Shown piece after piece: positions 1-8,605 of a stretch of DNA of 64,000 bases. Every line of letters begins with the position of its first letter. Positions within the stretch are counted from its first letter, which is position 1. The position numbers and the translations under genes were made by a program. This DNA comes from Nitrobacter hamburgensis X14 (GTDB lineage Bacteria; Pseudomonadota; Alphaproteobacteria; Rhizobiales; Xanthobacteraceae), in NCBI RefSeq assembly GCF_000013885.1, contig NC_007964.1, positions 2,404,001 to 2,468,000 on the forward strand, read 5' to 3'. Under the pieces are notes generated by a model that saw only the letters and a list, made by a program, of their open reading frames with translations, was not told the origin of the DNA and made no database searches.

Positions 1-193
1 CGTTCCGACAGCGCGCCACCATGTCCGCAACGGCATCGGCCGGCCCCGCGAACAAGGCCTCGACGCTGCCGTCGCGGCGATTACGCACCCAGCCGGCAAC
101 GCCGAGACGGATGGCTTCGCGCATCGTCCAGTAGCGAAAGCCGACGCCCTGAACGCGGCCACGGATCACGATCTGACGAACCACATCGTCCAT
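1..193 (-). CDS. acyP: Acylphosphatase, 3' end cut by window edge
   Basis: The reading frame begins MDDVVRQIVIRGRVQGVGFR and continues through YWTMREA and GWVRNRRDGSVEA. The motif RGRVQGVGFR followed by GWVRN and DGSVE is the hallmark of acylphosphatase, a small (about 90-100 residue) cytoplasmic enzyme that hydrolyses acyl phosphates; the Arg in GVGFR and the Asn in GWVRN are the known catalytic pair. About 64 residues are visible and the C-terminus lies beyond position 1. An in-frame TAG directly precedes the ATG, so this start is well fixed. It lies downstream of pccA on the same strand, separated only by a 21-codon frame, so the two are probably co-transcribed. Confidence 0.9.
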   Translation of the reverse strand, partial: MDDVVRQIVIRGRVQGVGFRYWTMREAIRLGVAGWVRNRRDGSVEALFAGPADAVADMVARCRN

Positions 194-259
194 CTAGCGT
201 TTCGGCCCCGACAACTTCTCACCGCGGGCATACAAGGTTTCAAAGCGTAGACGAAACAT
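194..259 (-). CDS. Possible 21-residue small ORF between pccA and acyP
   Basis: An ATG seven bases after the pccA stop opens a 21-codon frame (begins MFRLRFETLY, ends GPKR) whose TAG stop is immediately followed by the acyP ATG in the same frame. The abutting TAGATG arrangement would suit translational coupling. There is no convincing ribosome binding site and no recognisable family. It may equally be chance or a remnant of a longer acyP N-terminus. Confidence 0.2.
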   Translation of the reverse strand: MFRLRFETLYARGEKLSGPKR

Positions 260-266
260 CACGGTC

Positions 267-2282
267 TCACGCAAATTCGAGGATCAGCGCATCCACCGCC
301 AGCGTGGCTCCGGGAACCGCCGCGATTGTCTTGACCACTCCGTCGTACTCGGCACGCAGCACGTTCTGCATCTTCATGGCCTCGATCACGGCCAGTGTCT
401 CGCCGGCCTTGACTTCCTGTCCCTCGGTCACGGCGACCGAGACGACGAGACCCGGCATCGGGCACAGCAGCTTCTTGCCGGTATCAGTCGCGGCCGCAAC
501 CGGCATCAGCCGCGCCGCCGCTGCTTCAGTTTCGGTGAACACGTAGATTGCGACTTCGAATCCCTGATGAGCGAGCCGGAATCCGTTTGCGATCGGCCTC
601 ACCTGCAATGCGACGGGATGCCCGTCGAGCGTGCCTTGCCAGACCGGTTGGCCCGGCACCCATCGCGAGAGCAATTGATGCGCATTGCCGACATCACCAT
701 CCTCGCTGACGAAGCGGATCGCGATGGCATCGCCGTCGCGCGCGACGTCGAGCAGGATTTCAGCGCGGTCCAGCCAGACTGCGCGGCGGCCTTCGCGCGT
801 TACCACGCGCCCGTTCATCTGGCCGGAAATCTGCCGCTTCCGCTCGCCGAGCACGTGATCGATCGCGGCCGCCACCGCGGCCAGTCTGCGTGCGATCTCG
901 CCTTTCGGAGTCCGCGCCGAGAATCCCTTCGGGAATTCCTCGGCGATGAATCCGGTCGAGAGATTGCCGGCGCGCCAGCGCGGGTGATGCATCAAGGCCG
1001 ACAGAAACGGAATGTTGTGCCGGATACCGTCGATATAAAATGCGTCGAGCGCATGAGCCTGCGCCTCGATGGCGGCGGCGCGCGACGGCCCATGGGTCAC
1101 GAGCTTGGCGATCATCGGATCGTAATGGATCGAAATCTCGCCGCCCTCGTACACGCCGGTATCGTTACGCACGGTAATGCCGTCCTGGCTCATCTCGGCC
1201 GGTGGGCGATATTTGACGAGACGCCCGATTGAGGGCAGGAAATTGCGGAACGGGTCTTCGGCATAAACCCGCGTTTCAACCGCCCATCCCGTTAGCGTCA
1301 CGTCCTTCTGCGCGATCGCGAGCTTTTCTCCGGCAGCAATGCGGATCATCTGTTCGACCAGATCGATGCCGGTGATCAACTCCGTGACGGGATGCTCGAC
1401 CTGCAGCCGCGTGTTCATTTCGAGGAAGTAAAAGCTCTTGTCCTGCCCCGCGACAAACTCGACCGTGCCCGCCGAGTCATAGTTCACGGCCATGGCCAGC
1501 GCCACGGCCTGCTCGCCCATCTTGCGCCGCGTGGTCTCGTCGAGCAGCGGTGACGGCGCCTCCTCGATGACCTTCTGGTTTCGCCGCTGGATCGAGCACT
1601 CCCGCTCGCCGAGATAGATCACGTTGCCGTGCTTGTCGCCGAGCACCTGGATTTCGATATGGCGGGGATCGGTTATGAATTTCTCGATGAAGACCCGATC
1701 GTCGCCGAACGACGACTTCGCCTCCGCCTTGGCGAGACCGAACCCCTCGGCGACCTCGGCGGTCGCGTGCGCAATGCGCATGCCCTTTCCGCCGCCGCCA
1801 GCCGACGCCTTGATCATCACGGGATAGCCGATCTCGTCGGCGATCTTCACCGCGTGCCTGTCGTCCTCGATCACGCCGAGGAAGCCGGGGACCGTCGAGA
1901 CCCCAGCCTTGGCCGCAGCCTTTTTGGATTCGATCTTGTCGCCCATCGCGGCGATCGCGCCGGGATTGGGTCCGATGAACACCAGGCCGGCGTCCGCGAG
2001 CGCGCGCGGAAACGCCTCACGCTCGGACAGGAAGCCATATCCGGGATGCACGGCCTGCGCACCGGTCTTGCGGCAAGCCTCCACGATCTTCTCGATGACG
2101 AGATAGCTCTCGGCCGCCGGCGGCGGACCGATCAGCACGGCCTCATCGGCCATCTCGACGTGAAGCGCGTCGCGGTCCGCGTCCGAATACACGGCAACGG
2201 TTTCGATGCCCATTCGACGGGCCGATCTGATGATCCGGCAGGCGATCTCGCCGCGGTTGGCGATCAGTATCCGTTTGAACAT
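267..2282 (-). CDS. pccA: Propionyl-CoA carboxylase biotin-containing alpha subunit
   Basis: This is a 671-residue protein with a biotin carboxylase half (ATP-grasp; MFKRILIANRGEIACR at the N-terminus, GGGGKGM at 162-168, EMNTRLQVEHPVTE later) and a C-terminal biotin carrier domain with EAMKMQN, the biotinylated Lys being residue 637. It carboxylates biotin for transfer to propionyl-CoA, giving methylmalonyl-CoA. The AMKMQN sequence, the ISIHYDPMIAKL segment and the length favour PccA over methylcrotonyl-CoA carboxylase or pyruvate carboxylase. The ATG at 2282 was chosen over one 12 codons upstream because it starts exactly at the conserved MFKR. The beta subunit is not in the window; the epimerase for the next step is at 48352-48756. 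Confidence 0.92.
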   Translation of the reverse strand: MFKRILIANRGEIACRIIRSARRMGIETVAVYSDADRDALHVEMADEAVLIGPPPAAESYLVIEKIVEACRKTGAQAVHPGYGFLSEREAFPRALADAGLVFIGPNPGAIAAMGDKIESKKAAAKAGVSTVPGFLGVIEDDRHAVKIADEIGYPVMIKASAGGGGKGMRIAHATAEVAEGFGLAKAEAKSSFGDDRVFIEKFITDPRHIEIQVLGDKHGNVIYLGERECSIQRRNQKVIEEAPSPLLDETTRRKMGEQAVALAMAVNYDSAGTVEFVAGQDKSFYFLEMNTRLQVEHPVTELITGIDLVEQMIRIAAGEKLAIAQKDVTLTGWAVETRVYAEDPFRNFLPSIGRLVKYRPPAEMSQDGITVRNDTGVYEGGEISIHYDPMIAKLVTHGPSRAAAIEAQAHALDAFYIDGIRHNIPFLSALMHHPRWRAGNLSTGFIAEEFPKGFSARTPKGEIARRLAAVAAAIDHVLGERKRQISGQMNGRVVTREGRRAVWLDRAEILLDVARDGDAIAIRFVSEDGDVGNAHQLLSRWVPGQPVWQGTLDGHPVALQVRPIANGFRLAHQGFEVAIYVFTETEAAAARLMPVAAATDTGKKLLCPMPGLVVSVAVTEGQEVKAGETLAVIEAMKMQNVLRAEYDGVVKTIAAVPGATLAVDALILEFA

Positions 2283-2416
2283 GAGCCTGTTGACCTGCAA
2301 CCTTGAGGCGCGGTCCAATCCTCCGGACGGTGTGCGCGATCTAGCCTACGGACGCAGCCTAACTGTTCCGTCGTACAGAAAAACAAAACAGGAGCAAAGG
2401 CTTTTCAGGAGGATCG

Positions 2417-2543
2417 CCCCTCGAAGGAGCTTTGATGCCAGAAGCTGGGGTTCTATGTTTTCGGTTTGACACGCTTCTTTACGCGAACCGGTATCCATCC
2501 TCGGGTCAAGCCCGAGGACATCCTTTCGTTCGAAAACGCTATA
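2417..2543 (+). repeat. Dispersed palindromic repeat, copy A (with inner palindrome)
   Basis: The copy has a left hairpin (CCCC..AGCTT..AAGCT..GGGG, then TTCTATG) and a right part with the core GAACCGGTATCCA ending in CGAAAACGCT. Between core and right arm it holds an extra inverted repeat, CCTCGGG-tcaag-CCCGAGG, absent from copies B and E. It fills most of the otherwise gene-free gap 2283-2598 between pccA and the next gene. Confidence 0.75.
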
Positions 2544-2598
2544 GAAACGGCGCGAGCGAGCAACCCGTCGTTCGTTGTCTCAATACGTTTCGCGCGGC

Positions 2599-3171
2599 CT
2601 ACATGCTGATATCGAAAACGTTCGGGAGATGCGTCAGCGGCAGTGTCGCCGCCCCGATCAGGCTCGCGACCAGCGCCATCAACTGACGATTGCTGCGGCG
2701 TTTTCCGCGCATCTGGCCTGCGATCCACTCCAGCACTTCGATATTGACGCCCACGGCCTTGGTCGGCGCCCAGCTCTCGATAGCAGTGCCCGGCGACAGC
2801 GCAACGCTGCGCGGCGGCACCGGAAGACCTGATGCAGCCGCGGCGTGGTGCACGATCGCCTTGGCGAAAAGATCGTCGAACCGCCCGTCATCGCTTCGCT
2901 CAGTCGCGGCATCGTTGATTTCGAAAAGAACTTCCGCCTCCGCCCGGCTCACCGGCTGGTTATTCACGGCGGCAGCGGTCAAAAGGCGCACACACCAGGA
3001 CGCGTCGGTGGGGTCGAGCATGCGGGAAAAATGGACGCGGCCGCGCGCAGTCGGTCCCTCCCCGGTGATGACGCTGTCACGGACCATGGCAAGCGCCGCG
3101 ACCACGGCCTCCGGGCTGGCAATGGCGGAAATGTCGATCGGGCCGCCGGCGGCGGACATGTCGGAAAGCAT
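2599..3171 (-). CDS. Conserved-looking protein of unknown function
   Basis: A 190-residue protein I do not recognise. It is mainly alpha-helical and polar in the first 150 residues (segments such as RVHFSRMLDPTDASWCVRLL), followed by GKRRSNR and a hydrophobic stretch near the end (LMALVASLIGAATLPL) that may be a single C-terminal membrane segment, with no N-terminal signal peptide. Codon use and GC match the neighbours and the frame is long, so it is probably real. A second ATG four codons in is an alternative start; neither has a strong ribosome binding site. It stands alone, divergent from the peroxiredoxin gene. Confidence 0.65.
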   Translation of the reverse strand: MLSDMSAAGGPIDISAIASPEAVVAALAMVRDSVITGEGPTARGRVHFSRMLDPTDASWCVRLLTAAAVNNQPVSRAEAEVLFEINDAATERSDDGRFDDLFAKAIVHHAAAASGLPVPPRSVALSPGTAIESWAPTKAVGVNIEVLEWIAGQMRGKRRSNRQLMALVASLIGAATLPLTHLPNVFDISM

Positions 3172-3558
3172 GGGGTGGTTCTCGCTTCTGGATCAAATCA
3201 GCAATTTCACGCGGGCGTGAATCGTTCGTTAAAAATCAGACAATCCGTCGCCGTGCTTTTGAATTTACCCGACCGCCCGGTTTGTCACTGCGATGTGGAT
3301 CGCGGTTCAAGACGATCGCAGCACGTTCCGGCGCGCGTGGGGCGTGGGCGCGGCAACATCGCGGCGTCCCCGATCACAATGTCGTAGGCGTTGTCCTAGG
3401 CGTTAATTCGCCACACGTGCCGGCTGTCGACAGGAAGATGCTCCGCAACGCCCGCCGGAGAAAAAGATATTGTCCTTTTTTATAACCGGTTCCGTTTCGC
3501 GGTCCTGAGGCCTATACTTGCTGCATCCATGGGTTAACTGTGACACGAGGACGTAACT
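3172..3558. other. Intergenic region between divergent genes
   Basis: There is no credible gene in these 387 bases. The segment must hold the promoters of both the unknown gene (leftward) and the peroxiredoxin (rightward). The direct repeat TAGGCGTT occurs at 3385-3392 and 3397-3404, twelve bases apart. A ribosome binding site (GAGGAC) precedes the peroxiredoxin ATG. No operator was identified. Confidence 0.6.
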
Positions 3559-4218
3559 ATGACTTTATCGATTGGTACGCCTGCCCCCGATTTCGAAGCC
3601 GAGAGTACCGAAGGCCACATCAGCTTCCACAAGTGGCTCGGGGATGGCTGGGCCCTGTTTTTCTCTCACCCGAAGGATTTCACTCCGGTCTGCACCACTG
3701 AGCTGGGCGCCGTCGCGCGGCTCAAGCCGGAGTTTGACAAGCGAGGCGTCAAGCTGATCGGCATCAGCGTCGATCCCACCGACCAGCATCATCTGTGGTC
3801 CAAGGACATCGAGGAGACGCAGGGCGTCGCGCCGAACTATCCGTTGATCGCCGATGTCGATTTCAACGTTGCCAAGCTCTACGGCATGCTGCCGGCCAGC
3901 ACCTCGGGCGACGTCAACAAGCGGACGCCGGCAGACAACCAAACCGTGCGCAACATCTTCGTGATCGGCCCCGACAAGCAGATCAAGCTAGTACTTATCT
4001 ACCCGATGAGCACCGGCCGCAATTGGCAGGAAGTGCTGCGCATCATCGACTCCCTGCAGCTCACCGCCAAGCACGGTGTCTCGACTCCGTCGGACTGGAA
4101 GCAAGGCGAGGACGTGTTTTTCTCCGCTGCGGTTCCGGAGGAAGAGGCCCGCAAGAAATTCCCCAAGGGCTGGAAGTCGCCGAAACCGTATTTCCGTATC
4201 GTCGAGCAGCCGAAGTAA
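3559..4218 (+). CDS. 1-Cys peroxiredoxin (Prx6 type)
   Basis: A 219-residue cytoplasmic peroxidase reducing hydrogen peroxide and organic peroxides. The active-site motif FTPVCTTELG places the peroxidatic Cys at residue 45, and the Arg-containing partner region (NIFVIGPDKQIKL, YPMSTGRN) and long C-terminal arm (WKSPKPYFRIVEQPK) are those of the Prx6 subfamily. The length fits Prx6 (about 210-225) rather than AhpC. The start is supported by GAGGAC seven bases upstream. It is monocistronic; a strong hairpin follows the stop. Confidence 0.93.
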   Translation: MTLSIGTPAPDFEAESTEGHISFHKWLGDGWALFFSHPKDFTPVCTTELGAVARLKPEFDKRGVKLIGISVDPTDQHHLWSKDIEETQGVAPNYPLIADVDFNVAKLYGMLPASTSGDVNKRTPADNQTVRNIFVIGPDKQIKLVLIYPMSTGRNWQEVLRIIDSLQLTAKHGVSTPSDWKQGEDVFFSAAVPEEEARKKFPKGWKSPKPYFRIVEQPK

Positions 4219-4250
4219 CGCAGGCAGGTGCCGCCCCCACGAAAGCGCAT

Positions 4251-4274
4251 GAAGGGACGCCATTGCGTCCCTTC
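4251..4274 (+). terminator. Hairpin after peroxiredoxin gene
   Basis: A perfect 10-bp stem, GAAGGGACGC / GCGTCCCTTC, with a CATT loop 32 bases after the stop codon. No T-run follows, so intrinsic termination is uncertain; it may instead protect the mRNA 3' end. Confidence 0.45.
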
Positions 4275-4658
4275 GTGTCGATCGCGTACCCCTTGATGTC
4301 TGCGGCGATTCCGATTTGGCCGCGCTCTGTAATTCGTGACGTTTCCGCGAATCCGAAATTGCTCCGGCGCTCCTGTTTGCTGTGACAGCATTCGCCTAAG
4401 CCCGCCGCTCCGCACCAGAGCCCCCACCCCGCCGCGCGCACCGCGATGCCGAGCCTTGCCGGCGCGCCGAGCCGTTCGCCGAGCGGCGCTCATCACCGCC
4501 CGCACCGGATGCTCACGACCTGCTCCCATACCGTCATGGGAGCAAAATCGCGATTCATCGTTTGCGGCCTTTAGCACCCGAACCTATGCTATGTGGCAAC
4601 ACGCGTTTGCCGTGAGATGCTCGCGCAGTTTCACACAAGCACCGACAGGGAAATCGCC
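4275..4658. other. Intergenic region before formaldehyde dehydrogenase
   Basis: Beyond the hairpin, this stretch holds no gene I can support. It is very C-rich in the middle (4400-4500). The ribosome binding site CAGGGAAA sits just before the ATG at 4659. A longer frame from 4593 was rejected because the conserved N-terminus begins at 4659. Confidence 0.5.
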
Positions 4659-5786
4659 ATGCACGTTCGCGCCGCAGTCGCCGTTGCCGCCGGCAAGCCG
4701 CTTGAAATCACGACCGTGCAACTCGATGGCCCGCGCGAAGGCGAGGTCATGGTCGAGATCAAGGCTACCGGCGTCTGCCACACCGACGAGTTCACCTTGT
4801 CCGGCGCCGATCCGGAAGGATTGTTTCCGGCAATCCTCGGCCATGAGGGTGCGGGCGTGGTCGTCGATATCGGCAAGGGCGTGACGTCGGTGAAGAAAGG
4901 CGATCACGTCATTCCGCTCTACACGCCGGAATGCCGGCAGTGCCCGTCATGCCTGTCGCGCAAGACCAACCTCTGCACGGCGATCCGCGCCACGCAAGGC
5001 GCCGGATTGATGCCCGACGGCACGTCGCGCTTCTCTTTGGACGGCAAGCCGATCCATCACTACATGGGCACTTCGACCTTTGCCAATTACACGGTGCTGC
5101 CGGAGATCGCGGTCGCGAAAATCCGCGAGGACGCACCGTTCGACAAGGTCTGCTACATCGGTTGCGGCGTCACCACCGGCATCGGCGCGGTCATCAATAC
5201 CGCGAAGGTCGAACCCGGCGCCAAGGCGATCGTGTTCGGCCTCGGCGGCATCGGACTGAACGTGTTGCAAGGCCTGCGGCTTGCCGGCGCCGACATGATC
5301 ATCGGCGTCGATCTCAACGACGACCGCAAGGCATGGGGCGAGCGCTTCGGCATGACGCATTTCGTCAACCCGACGGAGCTCGGCAAGGACCTCGTCCCTC
5401 ATCTCGTCGACATGACCAAGTCCGGCGCCGATCAGATCGGCGGCGCCGACTACACGTTCGACTGCACCGGCAACGTCAAGGTGATGCGCCAGGCGCTGGA
5501 AGCCTGTCACCGCGGCTGGGGGCAGTCGATCGTGATCGGCGTCGCGCCCGCCGGCGCGGAGATCGCGACGCGGCCGTTCCAGCTTGTCACCGGGCGCGTG
5601 TGGAAAGGCACGGCGTTTGGCGGCGCACGCGGTCGCACCGACGTACCGAAGATCGTCGACTGGTACATGCAGGGCAAGATCCAGATCGACCCGATGATCA
5701 CCCACACCATGCCCCTCGACGACATCAACAGGGCGTTCGACCTGATGCACAAAGGCGAGTCCATCCGCAGCGTCGTGACGTTCTGA
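4659..5786 (+). CDS. frmA: S-(hydroxymethyl)glutathione dehydrogenase (class III alcohol dehydrogenase)
   Basis: A 375-residue zinc-dependent medium-chain dehydrogenase that oxidises S-hydroxymethylglutathione (formaldehyde-glutathione adduct) to S-formylglutathione with NAD, and typically also reduces S-nitrosoglutathione. Visible signatures are GVCHTDEFTLSG (catalytic zinc Cys at 40), GHEGAGVV, the structural zinc cluster CRQCPSCLSRKTNLC, and the Rossmann motif GLGGIGLNVLQG. The sequence CAIRATQGAGLMPDGTSRF-type region after the zinc cluster is specific to class III. The ATG at 4659 follows CAGGGAAA. No S-formylglutathione hydrolase lies next to it, so the pathway partner is elsewhere. It converges on the cyclase gene. 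Confidence 0.93.
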   Translation: MHVRAAVAVAAGKPLEITTVQLDGPREGEVMVEIKATGVCHTDEFTLSGADPEGLFPAILGHEGAGVVVDIGKGVTSVKKGDHVIPLYTPECRQCPSCLSRKTNLCTAIRATQGAGLMPDGTSRFSLDGKPIHHYMGTSTFANYTVLPEIAVAKIREDAPFDKVCYIGCGVTTGIGAVINTAKVEPGAKAIVFGLGGIGLNVLQGLRLAGADMIIGVDLNDDRKAWGERFGMTHFVNPTELGKDLVPHLVDMTKSGADQIGGADYTFDCTGNVKVMRQALEACHRGWGQSIVIGVAPAGAEIATRPFQLVTGRVWKGTAFGGARGRTDVPKIVDWYMQGKIQIDPMITHTMPLDDINRAFDLMHKGESIRSVVTF

Positions 5787-5857
5787 GAGGCCGAGCTAAT
5801 GCGGTCTATAGAACAGAATTGAGACCTTCTTCATCTCGGTGGTCCTGCCGAAGTAGG

Positions 5858-8128
5858 CTATTGCAGCGGCGCGGTGTCGAACGGTGCGATCTGTTCGGCA
5901 AAATGGCTGTAAAAATCCTGCATCTCCTCACCGGCGAGTTCGCGGCACCGCGCCAGGGCAGCGCCCGCCTCGTCCATATGACCAACTTTGATCGCAGTCA
6001 GCAGCGCGCCGTGCAGACGTTTCCATTCGGCAAACTCCGGCGACGCCGCCATCGCCTCATCGCCCGCGATCGCGTAAATCTTGGTCGGTCGTGACTTGCC
6101 TTTCAACAGGATTTCACCTGCCTCAAGCAGCGCGATCCCCTTTGCCCGCTGCGCCACGTCTTCCGAAACCAGAAGGTCCACATTGAGCGCCTTGCTTGCC
6201 GACTCGATCCGGGCCGCCACGTTCACGACGTCACCCATGGCGGAATAATTGAATCGCCTTTGCGATCCCATGTTACCGACGCAGGCCAGTCCGGCATTGA
6301 TGCCGACCCCGATCCTGACGCGGGAGTCCTCGAAACCGCGCGCGGAAAACCCGAAGACGTCGGAGTCGTTGAGCGCGTCGAGCGCCGCGCGCATCTTGAG
6401 CGCCGCGCGGCAGGCTCGGGTCGCATGATCGGGAACGTCCACCGGCGCGTTCCAGAACGCCATGATCGAATCGCCGATGTACTTGTCGATCGTCCCCAAC
6501 TCATCCTGGATCGCATCCGACAGCGGCGACAGCAGCGTATTGATAAAATCGACAAGTTCCGTCGCAGTCAGAGCTTCGGAGATCGGCGTAAAGCCGCGTA
6601 CATCCATGAACATCACGGAAATATCACGGGACTCGCCGCCAAGCCGCATCGCCTGCGGCGAATTTTCAAGCTGCGCGAGCAGTTCCGGTGCGAGATACTG
6701 GCCGAAGGCCTGACGCACGAACTTCTTCTCGTGATCGGAGGCGACGTGAAGCACACGCTCGACGGCGATATAGACCGCCAGCGCCGCCAGCGAGGGGAAG
6801 ATCGGATCAATCAACAGCCGGAAATGCGAGAACGCGATCCACGAGCCCGCGAGCCCTGCCACGAACACCACCACGCCGGCATAGAATGAAAACCGAGCGC
6901 CGAACGCCAGGACCAGGCCTGCGACCAGGGCGCCGAACAATACGGTCAGAACGATCTCGAGCCCGTTGGTCCAGTCCGGGCGCTCGATGAAGTCCTGCGC
7001 GAGGATCTGCTCGATCAGTTGTGCCTGGATCGCCACGCCCGGAACCAGCCCGCCGAGCGGCGTCGCGCGCGCATCCATCAGACCCGCGGCCGATGCGCCG
7101 ACAAGAACGATCGCGCCATCGATCAGTGGCTTGACCGCAGCCTCTTTGCCGGGATCGAGAATGTCCTTCACCGACACGTAACGTTGCGGTCGATCGCGGC
7201 TGAAATAGACCCATGACTCGCCGTTGCTGGTCAGCGGCAGCTTGAAAGCGCCGACGCGCATATCGATCAGCGCCGCGTGACCGGTGTCGCTGTCGCCGCT
7301 CGATCCGGTCCCGCGGACGATGATGCTTTTCTGATTCTGGGCGACACGCAGCGCCTCAATCGCAAGGCCGGGATAGACCTTCGCGCCGTCGGAAAACAGC
7401 ATGGGAACGCGGCGGACGATGCCGGCGCGATCGCGCGAACTCAAGTTGATGCCGCCAATGCCAGCGGCAGCTTCGTTGAAAATCGGCAAGCTCGACACCG
7501 TACCGTGAAACGGCGCAAGCACCTTTGTCGGATTGACGCCGACAAACGCCAGCCCGGCCCGGACCGGCGGACGCTTGTCGTTGGCGACGTTCGTCGCGGC
7601 AAAGCCGAGTACAACCCCTGTCTTGCCGATTGCATCCGCGAACGCCCGATCATGATCCGGCAGGTTCGCGAGCAGTTTCATGGTCTGGTCCAGATCGGGC
7701 GCGCCGGAGTCCTTCAAGTCGTTGGCAAGCCGGCTCGGCGTGGTGCGATCCGGCTCGGAAAAGATGACATCGTAAGCGATCACGCCGGCGCCAAGGTCGG
7801 CAAGCCGGCGGGTCAGCGCGGCAAGGCGCGTCCGCGGCCACGGCCATTGTCCGTATTCGGCGATCGAGGCCTCGTCGATATCGACGATCCGCACCGGCAG
7901 GTCGGTATAGGCCCGCGGCTTGAGCCGCTGATAGGTATCGAACGTGCGCTCCTTCAATTCGGTGACGATACGCGGATCGTAAGCGCGCAGCGAGGTGAGC
8001 AGCACAAGCGTCGCCACCGCCGCACCGACGGCGCGGAGATTCTTGTTGCGCATCAGCCGGCGCAGACGCGCCCACACCAGCATGGTCCGCACGCGCAAGG
8101 TGCCGCGCAAACGCGCCGCAGCCTTCAT
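5858..8128 (-). CDS. CHASE2-domain class III adenylate/guanylate cyclase
   Basis: A 756-residue membrane-bound signalling enzyme. Residues 34-49 form the first membrane segment; 50 to about 380 form an extracytoplasmic CHASE2 sensor (VRIVDIDEASIAEYGQWPWPR, VIAYDVIFSEPDR); three membrane segments follow at about 390-412, 415-434 and 440-460. The cytoplasmic cyclase domain runs from about 503: metal-binding Asp in MFMDVRGFT (D509) and YIGDSIMAFWN (D553), substrate Lys in IDKYIGD (K549), and the Asn/Arg transition-state region VVNVAARIE. All core catalytic residues look intact, so it should make cAMP (or cGMP). The upstream gene on the same strand encodes a TPR/beta-barrel protein. The ligand of the CHASE2 domain is unknown. 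Confidence 0.93.
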   Translation of the reverse strand: MKAAARLRGTLRVRTMLVWARLRRLMRNKNLRAVGAAVATLVLLTSLRAYDPRIVTELKERTFDTYQRLKPRAYTDLPVRIVDIDEASIAEYGQWPWPRTRLAALTRRLADLGAGVIAYDVIFSEPDRTTPSRLANDLKDSGAPDLDQTMKLLANLPDHDRAFADAIGKTGVVLGFAATNVANDKRPPVRAGLAFVGVNPTKVLAPFHGTVSSLPIFNEAAAGIGGINLSSRDRAGIVRRVPMLFSDGAKVYPGLAIEALRVAQNQKSIIVRGTGSSGDSDTGHAALIDMRVGAFKLPLTSNGESWVYFSRDRPQRYVSVKDILDPGKEAAVKPLIDGAIVLVGASAAGLMDARATPLGGLVPGVAIQAQLIEQILAQDFIERPDWTNGLEIVLTVLFGALVAGLVLAFGARFSFYAGVVVFVAGLAGSWIAFSHFRLLIDPIFPSLAALAVYIAVERVLHVASDHEKKFVRQAFGQYLAPELLAQLENSPQAMRLGGESRDISVMFMDVRGFTPISEALTATELVDFINTLLSPLSDAIQDELGTIDKYIGDSIMAFWNAPVDVPDHATRACRAALKMRAALDALNDSDVFGFSARGFEDSRVRIGVGINAGLACVGNMGSQRRFNYSAMGDVVNVAARIESASKALNVDLLVSEDVAQRAKGIALLEAGEILLKGKSRPTKIYAIAGDEAMAASPEFAEWKRLHGALLTAIKVGHMDEAGAALARCRELAGEEMQDFYSHFAEQIAPFDTAPLQ

Positions 8129-8351
8129 CGTCCAGCCTCGTTTGCAGATGCGACCAGATGGCCGGCGCTCCCGATGCAGGTTGAAAGCTGGCTCGTCATT
8201 CCGCTGCTCGCTCCTGCGAGCCTCCCGGGCAAACTAGGATCAGCGCAACCAAGGGACGACGACAAGGGGCTAAATCCGGTTCGATGATTTTGCGACCGGT
8301 TGTTCGGCAACCCGCGGAACAACGAGACGTCGCAAATGTGATCGGCACACT

Positions 8352-8454
8352 AGAGCCTTTTCGCTTCTGATGGAATCAGAAGCGGGCTCTATGATTTTGA
8401 TTTGACGCGTTTTCTTCACGCGAACCGGTATCCACTTCGCTTGAAAACGCTCTA
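8352..8454 (+). repeat. Dispersed palindromic repeat, copy B
   Basis: The left hairpin is AGAGCC..CGCTTCTGAT-GGA-ATCAGAAGCG-GGCTCT, followed by ATGATTTTGATTTGAC, then a right inverted repeat GCGTTTTC ... GAAAACGC enclosing the core GAACCGGTATCCA. This is the simple form without the inner palindrome. It lies in the 477-base gap 8129-8605. Confidence 0.8.
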
Positions 8455-8516
8455 ACGGAATCCGCTCGATTTGGCGCAGCAAAAATAGCCGTCGAGCGGG
8501 CGACGCGGGCTTTGCC

Positions 8517-8548
8517 GACCGCCTGCTGGGCGTGGCCGGAAGGCGGTC
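8517..8548 (-). terminator. Hairpin downstream of the TPR/barrel gene
   Basis: An 8-bp stem, GACCGCCT / AGGCGGTC, enclosing 16 bases, located 57 bases past the stop of the minus-strand barrel gene. There is no T-run, so it is only a possible terminator. Confidence 0.3.
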
Positions 8549-8605
8549 GCCGGACCGCGTTCTCGCGGGGCTTTGGCGCAAGACGTATCGGTGCAGAGGT
8601 CCGGC

